From assembly GCA_025677825.1 (NCBI GenBank), contig JAIXMO010000020.1, positions 124,001-188,000 of the forward strand: 64,000 nucleotides of DNA. The letters are read 5' to 3'. The notes under the pieces were generated by a model, which was not told the origin of the DNA, did not search any database, and worked only from the letters and a program-made list of their open reading frames with translations. Made by a program: the position numbers and the translations under genes. The DNA is from Helicostylum pulchrum (lineage: Eukaryota > Mucoromycota > Mucoromycetes > Mucorales > Mucoraceae). Shown here piece after piece: positions 33,911 to 44,555 of the stretch (position 1 is its first letter; the number at the start of each line of letters is the position of its first letter).

Positions 33911-35692
33911 ACACTGCAAAGCGTAAGATCCAATAAACGCACCCATGATCAGGTCGACACTTTACCTGTAGGCGCACTTGAATCATTAACATGTAAAAAA
34001 CCCAAACAAGAAACCTTTCAACCTCATCATGTCACTCAAGCATTAAGCATATGCCCTAGCTGTCAAGGCAAATTCATCAAACCTTCAACCTTACCATGTG
34101 GATACACCGTATGTCAATCCTGTCTAACAGACTCCGAAACCGTCTGTGTTTCGCCTACCTGCGATCGAATCCACACCATCACCACACACCCTAACGTTAC
34201 TTTACAAGCCATGCAATCCATCGTCACTTCTTTCCAAGCTTCTCATTCCATTGAAGCATTACAAAACAGTTTCAACATGCCGACCGAATGTCCCATTTGC
34301 TGTACCCGATTCACCAATCCCACCACAACCCCTTGCGGCCACACCTTTTGCAGCAACTGTCTTGTCCGTTCACTCGACCACCAACGTTCTTGTCCCTTCT
34401 GCAGAGACCCACTTGACTTTTGTCCACCACCTACAAAGCTCCTCTATGACATCCTGACCCAGCTGTACGTGCAAGACGATGAATCCATGGACGAACACAA
34501 CCTCAACGACTTTGACTCCACAGATACCCGCGTTCCTTTACTCATCGGCTCACTTTCTTTCCCTCACATCAACTGTGTCATCCACGTCTTCGAGCCTCGC
34601 TACCGCTTAATGTTGCGTCGCATCATGGCTTCCAGCAGACGAAGATTTGCTATGTGTCTAGCTCGCCGTAAACGTACAACTCAACAACAACCTCCCTTTT
34701 ACGAGTACGGTACCATTTTAGAATTAATGAACGTTCAAACCTTGTCTGATGGTAGATCCATTGTACAGGCTGTCGGCTCGCATCGTTTCAAAGTACTCAA
34801 CTTTGATTTAATTGATGGATATCATATGGCGGATATTGAAAGAATTGATGATATCGATCGTGAACAGGAACATTTATTAGAACAGCAACAAATTTTAAAG
34901 GCAAGTGCCATGCGTGCAAGGCAAAATCAACAGCCACAACCCATGATGATGAACAACCCTGCTGCTGCTGCTGCTGCAAGTCCAATGACCGCTCCTGTTG
35001 CTGCAAGACCTATGGCTGCAAGACCTATGGCTGCTGCAAGACCAATGGCTGCAAGACCGATGGCTGCTAGACCAATGGCCGCTAGACCGATGTCAGCTAG
35101 ACCCGCTGCACCCAGACCCGCCACAGCTGCTGCTCAACCGATGATGACCCAACAACGACAATCGTGGGCGCAACAAGCGCATCCACAAACGCAAGCGCCG
35201 GTGAGCCGCGCACCATGGTTACAAATGCACGTCCGAGGCCTCTCTGCCGCGCGCCCCAAAGCGCACATGCAACCTCAACAAGCGTCACCCAACACTACCA
35301 CATTACTGCCCTCCGCTGAAAAAGTGGAAAAGAACCGCCAAGAACAATCCACGGATGAATTACTGGATGAATTAGCCACGTTTATAGATAAGTTGTTACT
35401 GCACCGCCAACAACAACAAACGGGTATGGCGAATTGGATGAACGCACTTGGTGACCCACCCGTGTTACGTGGACCGAGCCGCGATAAAGTGATCTTGAGC
35501 TGGTGGATTGTTAACATGATGCCGTCGGGCGAGGAAGAAAAGTTACCGTTGTTGGCCATGCGAACGGTACGTGAACGTGTGTTGGTAATCATCTCCTGGG
35601 TCGATAAGTTTCAAGATCAGTGGTCCTTGTTTTTAAATAATGGGGCCGCGTCTGCGAATACTCCCACTCCCAATACGTGCTGTATATCTTAA
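33911..35692 (+). CDS. RING-finger plus LON-domain protein (LONRF-like E3 ligase), 5' end unresolved
   Basis: Two Cys clusters: a first zinc-finger-like module CPSCQGKFIKPSTLPCGYT (near residue 47), and a clear C3HC4 RING CPICCTRFTNPTTTPCGHTF...CPFCRDPL. A LON substrate-binding domain follows (LLIGSLSFPHINCVIHVFEPRYRLM), as in LONRF1-3 ubiquitin ligases. The LON domain is interrupted by about 130 residues of low complexity, including tandem AARPM repeats, before its helical end (SWWIVNMMPSGEEEKLPLLA). No in-frame ATG exists before the first Cys cluster. The best solution is an intron splitting the start codon (A | TG) with acceptor AATATAG at about 33900-33906, giving MTTLQSVRSNKRTHDQ. The upstream exon is not identified. 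Confidence 0.85.
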   Translation, partial: TLQSVRSNKRTHDQVDTLPVGALESLTCKKPKQETFQPHHVTQALSICPSCQGKFIKPSTLPCGYTVCQSCLTDSETVCVSPTCDRIHTITTHPNVTLQAMQSIVTSFQASHSIEALQNSFNMPTECPICCTRFTNPTTTPCGHTFCSNCLVRSLDHQRSCPFCRDPLDFCPPPTKLLYDILTQLYVQDDESMDEHNLNDFDSTDTRVPLLIGSLSFPHINCVIHVFEPRYRLMLRRIMASSRRRFAMCLARRKRTTQQQPPFYEYGTILELMNVQTLSDGRSIVQAVGSHRFKVLNFDLIDGYHMADIERIDDIDREQEHLLEQQQILKASAMRARQNQQPQPMMMNNPAAAAAASPMTAPVAARPMAARPMAAARPMAARPMAARPMAARPMSARPAAPRPATAAAQPMMTQQRQSWAQQAHPQTQAPVSRAPWLQMHVRGLSAARPKAHMQPQQASPNTTTLLPSAEKVEKNRQEQSTDELLDELATFIDKLLLHRQQQQTGMANWMNALGDPPVLRGPSRDKVILSWWIVNMMPSGEEEKLPLLAMRTVRERVLVIISWVDKFQDQWSLFLNNGAASANTPTPNTCCIS

Positions 35693-35845
35693 TTTTCTTA
35701 TTACCTATTTAACTTTTATTTAACACCTTATTTAACTTATATTACATTCATTCCCTTTTTTATTATGCTTTATTCCTCATTTTGTAATTTATCTTTAGTT
35801 TTTTTGTTTTACCACATTCTTTTTATATATATTATACATTTACAC

Positions 35846-35876
<31 letters not shown>

Positions 35877-35900
35877 ACTTATATCCCAACTATTGTTATA

Positions 35901-35934
<34 letters not shown>

Positions 35935-36098
35935 GGGTTATGTCTATTTTAATAATAAACTCGTTTATTGTACATATAAAAAAAAATTCCTGTGCATAAA
36001 TATCATAAAGTTTTCGGGTCATGCATAACAATGAGGGGGGAGGGGAGGAGAGGGGGGATGAAAGGGGGGATGGAAAGGTTTTTTGTGGTTAGATAATT
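35693..36098. other. Convergent 3' region with poly-T tracts and a G-quadruplex candidate
   Basis: Lies between the RING-LON stop and the zinc-finger stop. Contains two poly-T runs of more than 20 nt (about 35846-35870 and 35907-35934) and the G-rich segment at 36034-36069. No gene. Confidence 0.6.
36034..36069 (+). other. G-quadruplex candidate
   Basis: Four runs of four to six G within 36 nt separated by short A/AGGAGA/ATGAAA linkers, in otherwise AT-rich DNA between two convergent genes. Confidence 0.6.
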
Positions 36099-36983
36099 TC
36101 AAGTCGATCTTTTCTGCCTTTTGAAATCTAACGTTTCATCTTCAGTTTTCTTTGCGGCAGATTCATTACATAGAAGGGATCTCAATACACGATTCTAGAA
36201 GCAACAAATAAGATTAAAAAACAATCCCCTTCTTTTAATATTAATTTAATAATACCTCAATTTCTAAATCATGAATTTTCAGTCGTAAATCTTCTACCAG
36301 TTCATTTGTTGACGAATTATTATTTAAGGGTAATATTAATGAGGGTAAAGAAGGTGGTGGTGGTGGTGGGGAATTTGCATAAGGGTTGGGCTTAGTGATA
36401 AACGAAGGTAGTGTAGCGTTGACTTGCCATTGTGAAGTCATGGACGGAATAAATAAAGGGGGAATACTCTCTTGCTTTTTTACTGGCATAGATGGCGATG
36501 TACTACTCGAACTGGTTTTTAAGCAAGCGGATCCTCCTTCCGTCTTGCGGTGTCGGTTCAGTGCATCCAGTCTACTAAACGATCTCTTGCATACTGGGCA
36601 ATGATACGGTCTTTCCCCTGTATGAAGTTTTTGGTGTCTCTTTAAATCATGTAGCCGTAGAAATTGCTTTTCACAATCAGTACACTATAAAGTTTAAAAC
36701 TTGTTATAAACAATAACAACAAAAAGGGAGAGGGGGAGTTGTATTACCTTACCTGAAATGGTTTTGAGGCTGAATGAGTTGCTCTATGAGACTTTAAATT
36801 ATGAGCCCGATTAAAAACTTGGCTACAATCTGGGCACCCAAATAATTTATTAGTGCTGCTTTCAGATGTACTATTATCCTTGATGGAAAATTGACTGATC
36901 AACGATCCAAAATGAACTGTCGTCGTCGGGCTAATAGGCGTAGGTAATTTCGTATCTAGTGGCGGTGAATTGTTGTCATTCAT
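36099..36983 (-). CDS. C2H2 zinc-finger transcription factor
   Basis: Exons 36983-36753, 36684-36256 and 36194-36099 join to 251 residues. Three tandem fingers are visible: CPDCSQVFNRAHNLKSHRATH, CTDCEKQFLRLHDLKRHQKLH and CPVCKRSFSRLDALNRHRK. The last ends with Cys instead of the second His. HTGERPY linkers join them. The HDLKRH and LDALNRH wording is common in fungal Azf1/Crz1-type regulators, but the target is not predictable. A poly-Pro stretch (SPPPPPPSLP) and a short C-terminal coiled-coil-like helix (ELVEDLRLKIHDLEIENRVL) follow. The N terminus is Ser/Thr-rich. Confidence 0.85.
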
Positions 36984-38307
36984 TACTTTTTTTTTTTTGT
37001 TTATTTATTTATTTTACTAGAAAAAAAAACACAGAAAAAAATAACTATCAGAAAATAAAAAAAATAAAAAAAAAAAAAACGGCATTATTACTGTTCATGT
37101 CTGATTATTTATACTTTTTTTTTTTTTACTTTTTTTTTTAATTGTACGATGACAAGGGCTGAATAAAAATAAAATAAAAAAAAATAAAAGAAAAAGCTCA
37201 GTGAAAAAACAGAAAAGAAAAAAAAAGAAAAGAGGAGCTAATAAACCTTAATAACGGCAATAATCACAACAATAAGAAACAGCCATTGTTTTATATTCTA
37301 GTTTAATTGAACAAGTACAATTGAAGCCTTTTTTTTTTTTTTTACTTGTTGTGCATTTTCTCCTTAACAAGTGTGGCTGAAAAAAAAACCCCCCCCCCCA
37401 GCAAACTAGCTTTTTTTGTTCCCGTAGAAGCCACATTTGAAATACAAACTTTTTTTTTTTTTTTTTCATCTATCCTTTTGCTTCCCCCACTCTTAATTTA
37501 CTAACCGGATGTTGTGAAAGCACCGGAACAATTTTATACACTAAATTCGGTCAAGTGTTTGAAACTAACTTGCCCAGCAAAGATGGTTTACAGTGGTATA
37601 TTTAGAGAAATAAAGAGATCAATCATAACAATTTTACCAAGTCAAAGCAGATTCTATTAAGAATAACTCCTCGCTACTTTATAAGATTTCATCAAAATGT
37701 TTAGAGTTCCCCTTTTGGATATCATTAAATGTCAAAAGTTCAATCAGAGGACACGTATACCTTGCGAATCAGAGTGTAAAAACGATAGTTTTGCGATATC
37801 ACTTTATCTAGAGGGGAAGAACGATGTCTAGAAACATTTAGAGCAACGAATAAAACATCCAAACTATAGCCGATCATTAAAAAATATTGACATACAGCAA
37901 TCCCGAAATACGTTTCCCGGAACGGTCTAAGCTCAATCCTGTAGAGACGTTTTGGAAAGTGTGATAGATACACAAGAGTAGGTTGCGAGGATGTTCTTTG
38001 TCAAACACACGCATAATTTTTTGACCTAGCGTTCGATTTGTATTCCCCTAAAAATGCTTGAATAAAAAGGAACCCTTTGTATAACCATTTTAATATTTTG
38101 AGTCTTTTCTTGGTGAATTTGTAATGCTGGACAAGTTAGTTTTGCACGACTACACTAAAAAAAATGTCATTTTTTTCTTGTATACGGTTACCTATCTCCG
38201 GGAAAACGCAAATGCACAGGCCGATTGTCATGTGTGGCGCCCATTTAAAATAAATATAAGCGCCCTGACAATTGCCTTTTTTTCTTTTTCTTTTTTTCTC
38301 ACCGACC
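36984..38307. other. 1.3-kb gene-poor intergenic region
   Basis: Between the divergent zinc-finger and AP-4 genes. The first 500 bp is A/T homopolymers with a C9 run at 37389-37398. The 37500-38100 part has mixed composition unlike the flanks, with a 77-codon minus frame at 37740-37973 that I do not recognise. It may be decayed mobile DNA. No supportable gene. Confidence 0.5.
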
Positions 38308-41300
38308 ATGTCACGATTACAAGCATACTTTAGTTCTGAATTCATTGCTTCTGGACTCGGAACCGATTTTCATGAATTTATTATAAAAGTCACTCGAGCC
38401 AAAAGCAAAACGGTAAAGTTTCCCCCATCGCTTCCTTTTTTACAAAACTGTTTTATTAACGCTAATTGTAGGAGGAAGCAAGTCATGTAACTGAGGAATT
38501 AAAAAACTTGACTCACAAGATGGGTTTGCCTGACGTTTCTTCCGTACGTGTCTTTTATATATATATGTATATGTGTGTATAGTATACCAACAATTTATCA
38601 GGCTAAAATGCGTGACTATTTAATACGATTAATGCATTGTTATATGCTTGGTTATGCTGTTGATTTTAGTATAATTTATGCGATTATGGCTTCTCAAAGT
38701 GGAGAAACAGCAAGTGATAGACGAGCAGGTAATAACGCCTTCCCTTTTTTTTTAAAAAAAAAATATGTCTTGTTGACCCATTATTGATCGTAGGTTATCT
38801 TGCATGTACTCTATTTCTTGCTCACGATCATGAGCTTGGTATTATGTTGGTCAATACATTGCAACGGGACTTAAAGAGCCAAAATTATCTTGATCGCTGC
38901 TCTGCTTTAAATGCAATTTGTTATTTAGAGCATACAGAAATTGTAGATAATTTATTGACTTTGGTTGTAGCCTGTATGGAGTTTCCAAAGTACGTACGCA
39001 ACACGAAAAATGAGACTTTTTTTTTTAAAATGTGTTTTTTAAAAAATAGACAAGTTGTTCGAAAGAAGGCAATTATGGCGTTATACTTTTTATTTGAGCG
39101 ATCAAGTATACCGATAGATCGATTGGAGCCACCTTTAAGACTAGCATTGGAAGATAAAGATTCAAGCGTCGTATTTGCATCTCTCTCTATCTGGAAACTG
39201 ATTCTTGTCGTAAGATCTCTTGAATACTGTAACAGTTTTTACTTTTTTTATTTAATAGCTGATATAGGATCATGGTAAACGCTGTAAAGATTTGCTGCCT
39301 ACTTTTTTCGATATACATCGAAAGATTATTGAGAACCGAATTCATAAATCGTTTATTTATCATGGCGTTTATGCGCCGTGGGCTCAAATGGATTGCCTCA
39401 GCATTTATAACATTTATCTCGATTTAAATATAGGGTAAGAAAAAATAATTAAGGATATCGCATTACACAGAGTAAATTTGCCTTTTTTTAAAAAATAGAT
39501 CACCAAAGGAAATTTATATCATGATTATGGAATGCCTAGAATCTATGGATAAAAAAGTGGATGCGGCATTTGGTACATATGTTGTGTATGTCTAAATTAT
39601 GTATGAGTGTACTAACACCTAAAAAAAAAAATAGCTGTAGTTTTGGAATGCGTCAAATTATTATCTGTCATGGACCCTACTTTACTAGAGTGTTTTTCAA
39701 ACGAACCAGACCAGAACAACCCATTTGAAGTCCTGGTAAATTACTTGAACGCATCGAATCTTAATTTAAAATACCTAGGACTGGTAGGTATGATGTACGT
39801 GGATCACAGCTTTTGGAAAGACGATTGGTTAGACGGTACTTTGATTGCCCGTACATTGCGCACATGCGACGATACAATCACAGCGCAGGCTATTGAAAAT
39901 CTAGACACTATCATCGATCCTAAAATCCTAGTACATATCAGTCGAGATTTAATCGACGCATTAAAATTAAGTGAGAATCAACCACTTGCTTACTGGCTCC
40001 TCAATCGCATCATGGAACATTACACCGATCGAGACGCGTGGTTTATTGAAACTGTGATTGAAATATTGGCTGTAACTGCTAAACGATTGGATGATGACTA
40101 CGTTGAAACACAATGCAGTGTTTTAAAGGAAGGTAAAAAAGTGACAAAAATATGATGAGTTGCATATATTAATTTACTACTGGAATAAAAAATAAAGCTT
40201 TATTAGGAGAAGTTCAAGATACTAAATTAAGAGAGTCTTCTGTAAACATAATCTACAAATTAATCGAATCTAATAGTTCAAATACTTTTTCACCCCTGTG
40301 GATTCAATTTGCGTTCTGGGTAAAAAAAAAAAGCAAATCGATCGTGTCTGTAGGAGTTTATACTAACAAAGTAAAAAAAAAACATAGACTTTAGGTGAAA
40401 ATGGTTATTTATCAAACTTGTATTCTGAAATCGATATTATGAAACAGTTGGAAAAATGCTTGATCATTATAAAGGATGATGACTTGCAAACATGTGGTTT
40501 ACAGGCAATCAAGCGATGTGTTTTACGCAGTAAGATTTGGTTGTCTGGTCTTGAAAAAATATTAAAGGAGTACAAGCGATCACCTGTACCTGAAAAGCAG
40601 CAAGTAAAAATATTACATTTCTGCTACTGTAGTTTTTTTTTACGTATATGTAACCTCTTATATATTAGATTGCTCGTGAATTACTTGACATAATAAGTGA
40701 TGTTGAATTTGAAAAACAGTTGCAAGAAACTGACTATACGTTATCTACAACGGTAAAACGAGACAGAGACAGAGACAGAGACAGAGAGAGAGAGAGAGAG
40801 AGAGAGGAAATCGAAAAAAAAAGAGGGTTACTCATCGATATGTATATTACTAGATAACTGCTAATCCTAATAAGCCTACTACTATTAACCATTTTTCAAA
40901 CAGTAAGGAGCTTTCTTTTTTTTTTTTAAAAAAAAAAAGATGTAATTATTTATCTCACAAGTATTAATAGATGGTACTGATCGTAGTACATCATTATCAA
41001 ATGTACAACAACATATACCATTCATTCAAGAAACTATCGAGTAAGTTTTACCGTATTACATATTTTAGCTTTTTTATTAAAATTCACTCCCCATTTGCTC
41101 TTTCCTTTTTTTGAAAGTAGTAATTCAGCACAGGTACTATTATTTTTGTTAACTTTTTTTTTATTGCAGCTAAAAATAATGTAACACATGCTGACCTTGT
41201 AATTAATAGTCAAGCAAGAAACACATGTACGACACAAATCTTTCTTTAGGGAGTTATCATGCTAGTAACACAGAGGTTTAAAAAAAAATAATTAACACGC

Positions 41301-41623
41301 AATATATAAATATTTAACTAATAAAAACACAGATGACAACAAAAGAATTTGGTAAACTTTGGGTTGAATACAAGATTGAAGAAAAAAGAGTGTTTGAATG
41401 TTCTGTACAAGATTGCTCTAAACTTGCCAAGCGATTAAGCAAATCATGGCAAATTGAAATCATTCAAGTGATTGGACAGGAATTTATTGCTATAGAAACC
41501 AGCTCCGCAGTGTTGCTGATCCATGTTGCCATGTTACCACAAAACCTATTTCAGTTGACACTCAAGACAAAATTAAATCCGGACCAAATCCATACTTTTT
41601 TAACAACAAGACAATTACAATAA
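38308..41623 (+). CDS. AP-4 complex epsilon-adaptin-like subunit
   Basis: Large adaptin that builds a coat for trans-Golgi sorting. About 14 short exons can be joined in frame, starting MSRLQAYFSSEFIASGLGTD. Blocks matching the epsilon class are FIIKVTRAKSKT, MLGYAVDFSIIYAIMASQSG, AGYLACTLFLAHDHELGIML, SFIYHGVYAPWAQMDCLSIY (compare VPAPWLQIQLLRI in AP4E1), NLNLKYLGLVGMMYVD and DAWFIETVIEIL. The C terminus (MTTKEFGKLWVEYKI onward) is the ear domain. The best solution near the end uses a 15-nt exon (41253-41267). An intron near 40770-40806 holds (GA)n repeats. The stop is 85 bp from the MADS gene stop on the other strand. Confidence 0.85.
40762..40806. repeat. (GACAGA)n/(GA)n microsatellite in an AP-4 intron
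   Basis: Four GACAGA hexamers run into about ten GA dinucleotides, immediately downstream of the donor at about 40753. Confidence 0.85.
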
Positions 41624-41708
41624 TTGATAAAATATTTTATGATTTTCTTTTTTTAAAAAAAAAAAATAATGTGTGTGAGTGAGTGAGTGAGTGAGTGGGG
41701 GAATATGA

Positions 41709-42321
41709 CTACTTTTGTCCTTGATAGATATTTCCCTAAGAAAAAAAGTGTGAGAAAAAAAAATAAAAAGTCAGTTATATAACAATACGTTACCATGGAA
41801 GGGGAAGCAATCATAGAAGCTGGATTACTATCTACTATATTTGAAGTATCAGGAGCATTTAAACAAGACTGAATCAAGTTTTTTCCTTCAGGTTTTGTTA
41901 CCAGTGGTTGCAATTTGGGTGTCGTAAAAGTGTATACAAGACCAGTTTCTGAGACGACTAATAATAAAACTTGTGTTCCAGTTAAAGTACTAAGCTCATA
42001 AGCCTTCTTCATAATACCAGCTTTTCTTTTTGAAAACGTAATATGACGTCTGGTCTTGTCTTCAATATACTCAATCTTAATTTTACGGCGACCTGAACGT
42101 CTCAATGGTTTTTTCTCGTCTTCCAATTCTTCCTCTTCTTCTAATGGCTCTTCAAGAGCCACTTGGTTTAATTGAGGACGTCTTGGTTGCTGTTGTATGT
42201 TTTGCTGTTGTTGCTGCTGCTGCTGTTGTTGTTGTTGCTGTTGCTGCTGTATGTTTTGCTGTTGTTGTTGTTGAACCATATAGGCTTGTTGACTTGTTGG
42301 GTAATATCCTGTTGATTGCAT
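41709..42321 (-). CDS. SRF/Mcm1-type MADS-box transcription factor
   Basis: Exons 42321-41794 and 41735-41709 join to 184 residues. The N terminus carries interrupted poly-Gln (two blocks separated by QNIQ). The MADS domain reads GRRKIKIEYIEDKTRRHITF, then SKRKAGIMKKAYELSTLTGT, continuing into VLLLVVSETGLVYTFTTPKL. The SAM extension QPLVTKPEGKNLIQSCL is characteristic of SRF/Mcm1 rather than MEF2/Rlm1. It binds CArG-type sites and works with partner factors. It is transcribed in tandem with SKN7, 285 bp downstream of that gene. Few fungi need more than one Mcm1-type gene, so this is the likely Mcm1 orthologue. Confidence 0.9.
42186..42274 (-). repeat. Poly-Gln trinucleotide tract in the MADS gene
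   Basis: CAA/CAG repeats coding for two Gln blocks interrupted by Asn-Ile. The interruption on the plus strand reads GCTGTATGTTTTGCTG, the same word as in the SKN7 tract. Confidence 0.9.
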
Positions 42322-42605
42322 TTTAACTTGAAAAGGTAAAAAAGTCAAAATAAAGATATAAAAGTAAATTTTTAATATAGTCCGTGTATTTACTGAATTT
42401 GGCAAAAGAAATATAACAAGAAGTAAGGAAAGAAAAAAAAAAGAGATAAAAAAAAAAAAAAAGGGGTCAACAAAAAACTAAAAAAGGGAGTTTCGGTTTT
42501 TTTTTTTATTTTTTTTTTGTTATTTATTTATCACATCACCTGTATTGCATACTTGTAACACTTTGGGGAGAGGAAATCTCTCACACATTGTTATCTCCGT
42601 TTATT

Positions 42606-43935
42606 TTAGACTTTTTTTTCGTGCAAGTACCATTGTTGTTGTTGTTGTTGTTGGTGGGGTATAATACTATTTGAATAACTGGTATATTCGTTATTGTTGT
42701 TGTTATTATTTTCATCTTCTTCGATCAACGTTAATTGTGGCGTCATATTTATATCAATTAAACTACCATTTAACGAATAATTTTGTTGAAGTAATTGTAA
42801 CTGTTGTTGATGCTGTCTTTGTACCACCAAGTGTGCACAGTACCTCTCTAATAAACTACCAAGTGTACCTTGGTTTAATGGCTTAGGTAATACGTCCGTC
42901 ATACCACTAAGAAAGTACTGTTGAATATCTTGGTCCGTCGTATTCGATGTCATTGATATAATAGGTGTCCATGTATCATATTGTCGAATATTTCTCGTAG
43001 CTGACATACCATCTAACCGTGGCATCATAATATCCTATATTTATTTATATTTAATTTTTATATTTGCTTGTTGTATATAAATGTAAATATTACCATCAAA
43101 ACTAAATCATATTTTCCTGAACCCAGCTTTTTTACTGCTTCCATTCCATCTACTGCAACATCAATTGTACAACCAGCAATTTGGAGTAACCTTGTTGACA
43201 ATCTACGGAAAATAGAATCATCATCCACCAGTAATACTCGAGGAGGCACTGACCATCCTTGCTGAATACGTTTTCTTTTACGTGAAGGTGATGGTGCATG
43301 AATAACTTGTTGTTGTTGTTGCTGTTGCTGCTGCTGTATGTTTTGCTGCTGAATTTGAATTTGTTGCATTTGTTGTAATTGTTGATGCTGATGTATATTT
43401 TGTTGTTGTTGTTGTATATTTTGTTGCTGTTGCTGTTGAATGTGATGCTGTTGTTGTTGTTGTTGCTGCTGTATGTTTTGCTGCTGCTGCTGCTGCTGAT
43501 GTTGCTGTTGCTGTTGCTGTTGCTGCTGATGCTGTTGTTGCTGTTGTTGTTGTTGACTAATCGTATCCACTGCTCCAACAGCTTGCGATAGTCGTTCTAA
43601 CTGAGCTTCACCCACATTAGAAACATCACTGTAAGAATGAATAATATTTTCCAAGTCTTGCTCGACAGGGAAATTACTTTTAGACACATAACTCATAATT
43701 TCTCTCATTAACGTATCTTGTTCTTCAATATTCTTTTTAAAGCCATGAAGATTATCTAAAACAACACTGTACTTTTTATCAAATGACTTTACTTTTTCAG
43801 TCATCTTTTTTTGTGCTTCTTTTAACTCGCTAATTTCTTTTTGAAGGTTTAGTGCAATCGATTTCAACTCTTTTTCCATTTCGGTCGATGAAGCTTTAGA
43901 TGCAGTAGCACCTGTAGTTGATGGTGCTGTCGTTG

Positions 43936-43968
<33 letters not shown>

Positions 43969-44555
43969 ATTGTGTGGCTTGTGCTGCTTTTCCTGTAGGC
44001 TTTCTCTATATTGTCTAATCTTAGTAACAGAAACCAGTCTAGTAAAAAAAAATATATATATATTCATACCTTAATCTCTTCCAATAATTCTTTTCTGTTA
44101 TACTTAAAATTAGGGTGCTGAAACTCCCAGGCCTATAAACATTTATTTAAATTATTTTTTCTAGCAAAAATAATAGGTCTTTGGTATTACCTGATCACCG
44201 TAAATACGCTGTCCATCTTCAGGCATCCTTAGTTTATGAAAATCGTACTTATTCAGCTGACGTACGAAACTAGCAAAATTCGAGTGCTTAAAGTGTTTTG
44301 GCAAGATATGTCTTGCAAACTCATTTGGGTCTTTTACAACAAACGTGTCCCCTTCCTTTCCCCAAGAAAATATTTGTGAAAACGAGTTTTCGTCCAACAT
44401 GCTATTATAATTTTTATATAAGTAAAACTGTAATTTCAAAAAACATCTCAACAAAAAAATAAAACCTACGCAAAAAGTTTCTTTACAAATTCGGGTATAC
44501 TATTCGAAGTAGGTGAATTGTGTGTGTTATTCAAAGGTGCTGAAGAGCCAAGCAT
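42606..44555 (-). CDS. SKN7: Skn7-type HSF/response-regulator transcription factor
   Basis: Exons 44555-44470, 44401-44191, 44132-44070, 44005-43094 and 43034-42606 join to 566 residues. Order: HSF DNA-binding domain ([30 protein letters not shown]), a poly-Ala stretch, a coiled coil ([20 protein letters not shown]), about 100 residues of poly-Gln with NIQ interruptions, and a receiver domain. The receiver keeps all phosphorelay residues: acidic pair in LLVDDDSIF, phospho-acceptor Asp in DLVLMDIMMP, Thr in SMTSN and Lys in LPKPL. Skn7 takes phosphate from an Ypd1-type relay and drives osmotic, cell-wall and oxidative stress responses. The C-terminal tail is Asn/Gln-rich. Confidence 0.95.
43303..43557 (-). 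repeat. Poly-Gln trinucleotide tract in SKN7
   Basis: About 85 codons of CAA/CAG with His, Asn-Ile and Met interruptions. It shares the interruption word with the neighbouring MADS gene. Confidence 0.9.

Noticed and set aside
34797..35592. Several minus-strand frames opposite the RING-LON gene
   Set aside because: They are shadows of the sense gene with no independent motifs.
35765..36028. Phe-rich plus-strand frame as a membrane protein
   Set aside because: It is poly-T translated as poly-Phe.
37740..37973. 77-codon minus-strand frame as a transposon fragment
   Set aside because: The composition hint is weak and no catalytic motif is present.
43150..43591. Poly-Ser/Asn and poly-Leu frames across the SKN7 repeat
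   Set aside because: They are the other reading frames of the CAG/CAA tract in SKN7.
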